From Phormidesmis priestleyi Ana (GTDB lineage Bacteria > Cyanobacteriota > Cyanobacteriia > Phormidesmidales > Phormidesmidaceae): a stretch of DNA of 64,000 nucleotides. The notes below the pieces were generated by a model that ran no database searches, was not told the origin of the DNA, and was given only the letters and a program-made list of their open reading frames with translations. Below, one piece after another: positions 57,495-64,000 of the stretch. The DNA lies in contig LJZR01000027.1 in the NCBI GenBank assembly GCA_001314865.1, forward strand, positions 1-64,000, in the 5' to 3' direction. The position numbers and the translations under genes are program-made. The stretch's first letter is position 1; the number at the start of each line of letters is the position of its first letter.

Positions 57495-60173
57495 TTAGTC
57501 CACAGATACTCTGAATCGAATGAAACCATAGGAATTAGCTGGAACCCCATCGCCTGTCGCATTTGGAATATTGCTTAGTTCAACTACGATAGCGCCATTG
57601 TCATTAGGCCCTGTGCAGCTGATATCTGGAAACCGAGTACTCGGTTCAACCCCCGCTGGGAAATAGTAGCCGCCGATATTGTCACTATCGACAGTTGCAG
57701 GCGTTTCGTCGCCATCATCAGCATTGGTGAGCCCTATTTGAGCGCCGTTAAAGTTCAACAGAATGCCACGCGGGCCGCTGCCGAAGGTCGGTGTGAGGTT
57801 GTTGTAGGCATCGGTGATGAAGGTTGTGTGGGTGGGTGTGCGATCGCAAATCAACACATCCTGCGCCGCCACATCTCCGTTCGACAAAAACGAAATTGTA
57901 TATTCAATCTCATCGCCAGGCGCCACTAAAGTACTATTAGCCGTACCATCTGCGATGCCTGTGATATATTCCTCAACGTTTCCACTTCCAATCGTTGCCG
58001 CCGTAGGATTACCCGGCCAATTCACCTCGTTATCAATATCGTTGGACGAACCCACATCCACATATTCAGCATCAAAACTTTGCTCATTAGCCAGCCCTCG
58101 GTTGATTGCTGTAATCCGTTTTACCAGCAATAAGTTAGGATCGCTCAGTGGGAATTGGTAGCCAAAGTTAGCATCATTGAAGTCAATAGCTCCAACGGGT
58201 AGCGTCACCCCGAAAGACTCGGTGGCCGTTGTGAGCGTGCTTCCCGCCAAAACCCCATTCACGTCAGTGACGTTAATGATGTAGTTACCAAATATCAGCT
58301 CACCAAAGTCATAGGCTCCATTGGCATCGGTTGTCCGCGTTGCCAACACTGGCTCATTGGCGTCAATCACACCGTCGCCGTTGAGATCCCATACCAGATC
58401 AACCGTGACATTCTCAATTCCTGGCTCACCTGAGTCGGTTATTCCATTCGCATTTGTATCGTTCCAAACAAAATCACCAATGCTAGACGAGCCACGTACA
58501 CATTCTGCTGCATCAGCAGAACTGTGCGCGCCTAAAGGGCCAGTTGTGGGTCTACGAGTACCCGGTATCTCGTTGATACTGTTGCCCACTCTAGTTATCT
58601 GAAACACATCGCTAGCGCCCAGTGCCCACAGCCGTCCCTGGCCATCTTTAGCTAGCTGGGAGTTTGTTGTAAAGCTATCCACTAAGTCAACAAATGTTCC
58701 GGTGTTGAGGTCATAGCTCCAATAAACCTGGCCGCCGTTGCCGTTAGCAGTAATAACGCCATTATCATCAATAATAAAATCGCCCCAGTTTGGCGTAGCA
58801 CCTCCACTTGAATTTGTAATTGTGCCGTTTTGCACCAATGTATCAATTCCTAGGGCTGTCACATCTTGAATCAAAAGTCCGTTTGAACCCGGAACAAAGT
58901 CTACTTTGAATATCTCAAAAATGCCGCCAGAGGCAATGTCTGACCCTTGATAAACAGATCCGCCAAAGAACGCGGCTCCACCGCTGGACAAACTAAAGTT
59001 GGTTGGTAGCGGTGTTGATAGGTAGCTCGAAAAATTGCTGTCTACAACCACATGAGTGTTGGTCAGTGGGCTCCATGCAAACAGACTATTGCCCTCCCCA
59101 TAATATACTTGCCGGTTCACATGGTCTGTAGAAAGGCCGTTCGTGGCTCCAAGCGCAGTATTCGTCAGCTGTAAAGATGCACCGCTTTCAACATGCACCG
59201 CAAATATTTGGTTGTTCTGACCCGAATACACCAAATTGTAGTCTGCTCGACATGTTCCGGTTCCCACAGGGGGCAGAACGGTAACCAGTGTGACCAAAGC
59301 GCTTTGAGTGGCACTGGCTTCTTGACGACGAAATGTGGTGTCTCCATTGATGGGTGGGCCAGCCGCTTCTGTTTCGACTACTGGGGTTGTAGGAACATCT
59401 ACAATGTCGGCATCTTGGTTGTCTTGAGTGTACAGATCAAGCGCGTTACCCCCATCGCTATAAACTTGATTCCCTGAGTTGCCTGTAGGCGTATCTCCGA
59501 GCACAACGGTAAGAGGGTCGTTATTTGCTAGTCCTGTATTGGCTTTTACCGGTACGCGTACCGTCACTGTGCCGCTCGGTGCAATAGACCCTTCGGGCAG
59601 ACCTAAGGCTGCGCCTGTTGTCATTCCACCTGCTATCACATCGATAGGTGTGGGTAGGGTTGTTGTACTGGTGCCGTCAGTGTCATAGGCAATAATCTGA
59701 ATTGGGCCATTCAGCGATCCATTGGTAATTGAAGCGTTGTCAGGAATAAAAAATTGTGTGGGGTCATTGCCGACGTTGGTAATTTCAAACGTGAAGTACA
59801 CAACGTCTTCGGTATTGATGACGCTATCTCCCTGATTTGGCCCAGCGTTTGCCACGTTGCTTGGGGCTTCTGTAAAGCCTGTTGCTGTGACGGTAATTCC
59901 TGCTACTTCTGCTACGGTCACTTCAACAATGTTGGATTCAATGTTGCGAATGCCGCTGTCTGGATCGCTAAAGCTACCCGTGGCTTGATTTTGGATCACC
60001 GTGCCAGGAGCGGGGCTGTTGGCATCGGCCCAGGCGATCGCACTGGGTAACAGAGCACCTCCGGTTACGAGCAGTGACAACAACAGTCGTCTTAATCCCG
60101 TTAATCGAATGCTCACCGGTTTCTCATTGCCGTTTGTTGTTGTTGAAGCAGACTGTGAAAATGGCTGTGACAT
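57495..60173 (-). CDS. Secreted surface protein: DUF11-like, beta-propeller-like and SdrD_B-like regions plus C-terminal shared module
   Basis: Signal peptide; SSIGDFVWNDTNANGITDSGEPGIENVTVDLVWD; C-terminal DEIEYTISFLSNGDVAAQDVLICDR. Confidence 0.85.
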   Translation of the reverse strand: MSQPFSQSASTTTNGNEKPVSIRLTGLRRLLLSLLVTGGALLPSAIAWADANSPAPGTVIQNQATGSFSDPDSGIRNIESNIVEVTVAEVAGITVTATGFTEAPSNVANAGPNQGDSVINTEDVVYFTFEITNVGNDPTQFFIPDNASITNGSLNGPIQIIAYDTDGTSTTTLPTPIDVIAGGMTTGAALGLPEGSIAPSGTVTVRVPVKANTGLANNDPLTVVLGDTPTGNSGNQVYSDGGNALDLYTQDNQDADIVDVPTTPVVETEAAGPPINGDTTFRRQEASATQSALVTLVTVLPPVGTGTCRADYNLVYSGQNNQIFAVHVESGASLQLTNTALGATNGLSTDHVNRQVYYGEGNSLFAWSPLTNTHVVVDSNFSSYLSTPLPTNFSLSSGGAAFFGGSVYQGSDIASGGIFEIFKVDFVPGSNGLLIQDVTALGIDTLVQNGTITNSSGGATPNWGDFIIDDNGVITANGNGGQVYWSYDLNTGTFVDLVDSFTTNSQLAKDGQGRLWALGASDVFQITRVGNSINEIPGTRRPTTGPLGAHSSADAAECVRGSSSIGDFVWNDTNANGITDSGEPGIENVTVDLVWDLNGDGVIDANEPVLATRTTDANGAYDFGELIFGNYIINVTDVNGVLAGSTLTTATESFGVTLPVGAIDFNDANFGYQFPLSDPNLLLVKRITAINRGLANEQSFDAEYVDVGSSNDIDNEVNWPGNPTAATIGSGNVEEYITGIADGTANSTLVAPGDEIEYTISFLSNGDVAAQDVLICDRTPTHTTFITDAYNNLTPTFGSGPRGILLNFNGAQIGLTNADDGDETPATVDSDNIGGYYFPAGVEPSTRFPDISCTGPNDNGAIVVELSNIPNATGDGVPANSYGFIRFRVSVD

Positions 60174-60188
60174 AGTATGACAACAAGG

Positions 60189-60246
60189 CAGTGGGCTAAA
60201 GACAGTGGGCTAAAGACGATTGAACAAATGACGATTGAACAAATGA
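60189..60246. repeat. Two adjacent tandem duplications: 2 x 14 bp (cagtgggctaaaga) then 2 x 15 bp (cgattgaacaaatga)
   Basis: 60189/60203 and 60217/60232 copies identical. Confidence 0.95.
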
Positions 60247-60265
60247 TGTGCAATCACGCTGGGCA

Positions 60266-63016
60266 TTACGGCGCAACCCGAGTTTTGAATCTGAATAGAC
60301 CATAGGCATCATTGGGTGTGCCAGGGCCGGTAGATGCGGGAATGGCCGTTAGGGTAGGCTCTCCTGTGCCGGTTGCGCCCGTCACATCAATCATGAGAGT
60401 GCCGTTATCGTTCGCGCCTTGCAGGTTACAAGTCGCTGGCACAGGGGCACTAGGGGCGATGAATTCGGTGCGATCAATCGCATCACTCACCGCTGTTAGC
60501 CCCAACACCGGGCTAGTGCCTAGCTGCAGTTCCACATCTACGCCTGCGCCATAGGCATTGGTGACAAAAGTTTGGTTGGGAAGAAGGCGATCGCACAGTC
60601 GTACATCTGTCGCTGCCACATTCCCTGAGCTTAAAAAGTACACTGTATACTCTATCTCATCACCTGGCCGCACCGAGCCTGCATTAAACGCCCCTAATAG
60701 ATAATTAGCAGGCCAGTTCGGATGATTATCAATCGCGGCATAGGGCGAAGTGGTATCGTCAACAAACTGGCTGAGATTGGTGCCATCGTTGGGATTAATC
60801 GTTTGCCCATTCACTGCCGTAATCCGCTTCACCAACGACATATTAGGCACGCTTGGCACAATGACAACATCTTCAGCTGTACTTGAGCTGGCAATATAGT
60901 TAGTGCCAGCCACGTCCTGACTGCCCTGTGAGCCACTCTCGTAAGTGGTCTCTGCTACACCTGTGTTGGCACCAGCCGCTGGTGAAATTTGTCGATTGGG
61001 TGTGCTCCGACTGGGATCTAAATAGCTCACAAAAGCTGGATTTTGATAAGTCCCCGGAGGTGTCCCGGCGGCGATATCTACGGAAAAGGTTACCGCTACC
61101 GACCCGCCTTCGGGGATGGTATAGTCCCCAAACTCAAGATTATTCGCAGTGCCCAGGTTGCTGGGTGACGTTGGCCCTGTTGCGCCGCCGCTAAGTACTG
61201 CTGTGGCTCCAGCACTATAGGTAAACCCAGCTGGCAATGTATCAGAAAGCCGGGTCCCGGTTGCGCCACCCGGCCCTGAATTGGTCGCCGTAATGGTGTA
61301 GGTTGCCGTTGAGGGTGTAATGCGACCACCCGCATCGCCTGAATTGTCTTCGGTTTTGGTCACTGTGAATGTTGGAAAGCAGTCTGCACCCTGTAAGGCC
61401 GGAGGCACCAAGGCGGGATTGATAGAGCCTGTTATGCCGTTACTACCATTCGTTGCGCTATGCGGAGTGCCCGCGCCTGAATTTGCCCGTCCGCTCACAC
61501 CGCCCGCTAAGTTGGGTGCCAGAACTTGCCCTCCTGGACTTGCTGAAACCACCACCCCGCCACCGCCGCCACCACCAGGGCCATGTTCGTTATTAAAATC
61601 GCTTACCGTATCGCCGCCATTCCCGCCAATAGCCTCTACCGAGAGCCCTGATAAATCGCCGGACTTGGCAATGAGCGCCACCGTACCGCCTGCACCGCCG
61701 CCACCTGCACCATCTGGCGCACTAAAAAATTCTCCCTGTTCACCATCACTCCCATTCGAGACAATTCTGCCTGTGCCGACAAATCGGTCAGCCCGAATCA
61801 TAACCACACCGCCGCCTTGTCCGCCTCGAATGCCGTTAGCGTCGTTGTTGACATCGCCGCCACCGCCGCCGCCGCCCAAAATTAAGCGATCGCCCACCGG
61901 ACTAGGCACAGGGACGGTGCCACCCAAACCTCTAGAGCCCGGACGGTCTCCCCCGGCATCTTCCCAGCCGATGCCACCAAAGCCCCCATCGCCGCCGTTG
62001 CCGCCGCCGCCGCCGCCAGCGTTATGAGCATTACCGCCGCCGCCCGCGTTAGCGGGTGCTCCTCGGCCTGCATCTCCCCCTGGCAATTGTTCTGATCCAA
62101 GGTCTACGGCTGTTGTTCCATCCCACAGGTAGCGAGGTGTTCCGGCAATGCCCTCGCCTTTACCGCCGACTTCTGTTGAAGTGGTGGGTGAAACATAGAT
62201 ATTGTTGTTTGGCCCAGAGGACGAGTCATTAGGAATAAAGCCGCCTCTAAATCCACGTTCTGTGGCATCAATAGTAAACCCGTTGAAGTTCATATCGCCT
62301 GCGATATCGAGGGCTAGTACGCCACCGACTTGACCATTCCAATCTGGCACAGTGACATTGCTGGTCAGCGATAAGCTGGCATACTGCACTACCCGAATAA
62401 CCTGAAAAGTTCGCCGTCCTCGCGTCGGCGTAGCATTCGTGTTGTTGTAAGTATTCACGACGCCATCGTTCGTATTACCGCCAACAAAGGTGAGTGATCC
62501 ACCACTGATCGGTACAGAGTTTGTTGCTCTGACAAATTCATATATACCTGAGTTGCCTAAGCTCGTTTGGCCTCTACCGTCATTGGCCGGATTGCCAGAA
62601 CCGTAGGCGGCTGTATTACTGCTGTCGATGGTGGCATCCTGCATTTGAATAATCATCAGCATGTCACCTTCAGAGATGGGTACATTACTTCCTGCGGTGT
62701 AGGAGCTATCTAATACAACAGAAGTGGCACCACTGGCCAGAGATGCCCCACTCTGAGGCGGAAAGTAAGTATTCACCATTTCAGAGAAGTTCACTGGCCC
62801 ATCTTTGCCCGGTGTTGCACATACGTTAGAGCCAGCAAAGGCAGGCTGCATAGGCAACAGCAACAGCATTTGCCCTGTGAGCAATCCAAGCGATAACGAA
62901 CCTGCAAACCAGCGTCGCGGTTTAATGAGGTGGGCGACTCGTTTTTGATAGCGGTTGTTGCCTGTGGTGCTTTTGTGAGTAGAAGACTGTTGTTGAGACA
63001 ACATAATTAATAACAA
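60266..63016 (-). CDS. Secreted Gly-rich surface protein with DUF11-like domain and the same C-terminal module
   Basis: Signal/TM region; GGGGGGGDVNNDANGIRGGQGGGVVMIRADRFVG; SLVKRITAVNG...DEIEYTVYFLSSGNVAATDVRLCDR. Confidence 0.85.
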   Translation of the reverse strand: MLLIMLSQQQSSTHKSTTGNNRYQKRVAHLIKPRRWFAGSLSLGLLTGQMLLLLPMQPAFAGSNVCATPGKDGPVNFSEMVNTYFPPQSGASLASGATSVVLDSSYTAGSNVPISEGDMLMIIQMQDATIDSSNTAAYGSGNPANDGRGQTSLGNSGIYEFVRATNSVPISGGSLTFVGGNTNDGVVNTYNNTNATPTRGRRTFQVIRVVQYASLSLTSNVTVPDWNGQVGGVLALDIAGDMNFNGFTIDATERGFRGGFIPNDSSSGPNNNIYVSPTTSTEVGGKGEGIAGTPRYLWDGTTAVDLGSEQLPGGDAGRGAPANAGGGGNAHNAGGGGGGNGGDGGFGGIGWEDAGGDRPGSRGLGGTVPVPSPVGDRLILGGGGGGGDVNNDANGIRGGQGGGVVMIRADRFVGTGRIVSNGSDGEQGEFFSAPDGAGGGGAGGTVALIAKSGDLSGLSVEAIGGNGGDTVSDFNNEHGPGGGGGGGVVVSASPGGQVLAPNLAGGVSGRANSGAGTPHSATNGSNGITGSINPALVPPALQGADCFPTFTVTKTEDNSGDAGGRITPSTATYTITATNSGPGGATGTRLSDTLPAGFTYSAGATAVLSGGATGPTSPSNLGTANNLEFGDYTIPEGGSVAVTFSVDIAAGTPPGTYQNPAFVSYLDPSRSTPNRQISPAAGANTGVAETTYESGSQGSQDVAGTNYIASSSTAEDVVIVPSVPNMSLVKRITAVNGQTINPNDGTNLSQFVDDTTSPYAAIDNHPNWPANYLLGAFNAGSVRPGDEIEYTVYFLSSGNVAATDVRLCDRLLPNQTFVTNAYGAGVDVELQLGTSPVLGLTAVSDAIDRTEFIAPSAPVPATCNLQGANDNGTLMIDVTGATGTGEPTLTAIPASTGPGTPNDAYGLFRFKTRVAP

Positions 63017-63191
63017 GAAGTAGGGAGCATAATTTGAGAGCGAAACATTACCAGAATTTTAGAAGTACATGTTGGGCATTACTTGGGCATTACAGGTGTA
63101 TTCCAGTTCTCGAACCAACAACAAACGACTTGAATTAACTGAAATATCAGTTTTTTTTGTTATGATACCTGCCTAACGTACCCATGCGGGC

Positions 63192-63236
63192 CAGCTAAGA
63201 AACAAGTCAGCTAAGAAACAGGTCAGCTAAGAAACG
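63192..63236. repeat. 2.8 x 16-bp tandem repeat cagctaagaaacaagt
   Basis: 63192-63207, 63208-63223, partial at 63224. Confidence 0.94.
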
Positions 63237-63246
63237 CTAGGAAATA

Positions 63247-64000
63247 CTAGGGCTCTATTTGCAAATCATTTTCCTGATTGATAAAGATGATTTCTATCCC
63301 CTGTACATCTCGGAATATAAACTCGACTCTTCTGTTGCGTGCCAGGTTCGTACGGTTTGTTTCTTCGACGAGTAGTGCCGTTTCACCCAAAGAACGTAGG
63401 GTCATCCGTTCGTTCTCAATCCCTTTGCTTAATAGGTACTGGCGAGCATTTTCAGCGCGCCGTCGAGCAAGGTCTTGATTGTAGCTAGCGCTAGCGCGTG
63501 TGTCGGTGTGGCCGTGAAGGTCAACTACGATGCTAGGGTACTGTTTGAGGGCGGCGACTATTTTGTCGAGCACTGCGGCGCTTTCGGGGCTGATGGTGTC
63601 TTGATCAAGCGCGAAGTGAATGTTGCGAGGAACCTTTAGCTGAATGATTTCAGGAATCGGTTCGTCTGGGATAGGTTCGAGGGCAGGGGGGCTTGATAGT
63701 GCAGGCGAAGTGGTACATTGCGGCATCGCTGCTGGGCTGTTAGTGGGTATGGCAATAGCACCTGCAAGGGCCTGAATGCGGGTGTTGCGGGCAGGCTCGG
63801 AGGTGCCGTAGCGAGAATCGGTGGCGATCGCACTCAACCCCTCTTTGATATTGATGTCGTCTAATGCGATCGCATCTAGCACAAATTCAAAATCACCCTT
63901 TTCATCGGCAGTGGCTATTGCTAACGGCATGCTTAGCGGCCCATATTCATCGGTTGAGCCAGTAGAAGAATACAGCTGAATTTCAGTATTCGGATCAGCT
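63247..64000 (-). CDS. OmpA-family C-terminal domain protein, 5' end beyond the window
   Basis: IHFALDQDTISPESAAVLDKIVAALKQYPSIVVDLHGHTDTRASASYNQDLARRRAENARQYL; frame remains open to the window edge (ADPNTEIQLYSSTGSTDEYGPLS). Confidence 0.9.
   Translation of the reverse strand, partial: ADPNTEIQLYSSTGSTDEYGPLSMPLAIATADEKGDFEFVLDAIALDDINIKEGLSAIATDSRYGTSEPARNTRIQALAGAIAIPTNSPAAMPQCTTSPALSSPPALEPIPDEPIPEIIQLKVPRNIHFALDQDTISPESAAVLDKIVAALKQYPSIVVDLHGHTDTRASASYNQDLARRRAENARQYLLSKGIENERMTLRSLGETALLVEETNRTNLARNRRVEFIFRDVQGIEIIFINQENDLQIEP

Noticed and set aside
61320-62027. 235-aa Pro-rich plus-strand ORF (PPPPPPPGP...)
   Set aside because: Exact antisense of the Gly-rich tract (GGN codons read as CCN); no independent start or RBS evidence.

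Overview
This 64 kb window is a cyanobacterial chromosome segment. Markers include petB/petD, Ycf37-, Ycf20- and DUF561-type genes, frequent GCGATCGC (HIP1) sites and an EGY-like site-2 protease. Most of it is housekeeping: pstSCAB, menG, pyrE, rpmI-rplT, petBD/ctpA, thrC, serS-rseP-nth-rpsN, aat, tatC, slt, pepA, pgm, and one CAT-anticodon tRNA. There is no rRNA, CRISPR array, prophage or recognisable defence island. The main unexplained structure is a set of more than 25 short tandem arrays. Their units are mostly 10-16 bp (12/15/18 bp inside CDSs) and unrelated in sequence between loci. They sit in intergenic DNA, on or next to stop codons, or as terminal extensions of otherwise conserved proteins. 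Other items worth a second look are: a DnaA-box-like 11/22-bp array in a ~730 bp gene-free region (about 43.2-43.5 kb); an IS1634-type transposase remnant at the left edge; a putative surface cluster (OmpA-like plus two large DUF11/SdrD-like proteins sharing a C-terminal module); and an endonuclease III with a histone-H1-like Lys/Ala repeat tail. All calls were made by eye from the sequence and supplied translations. No database search was run.
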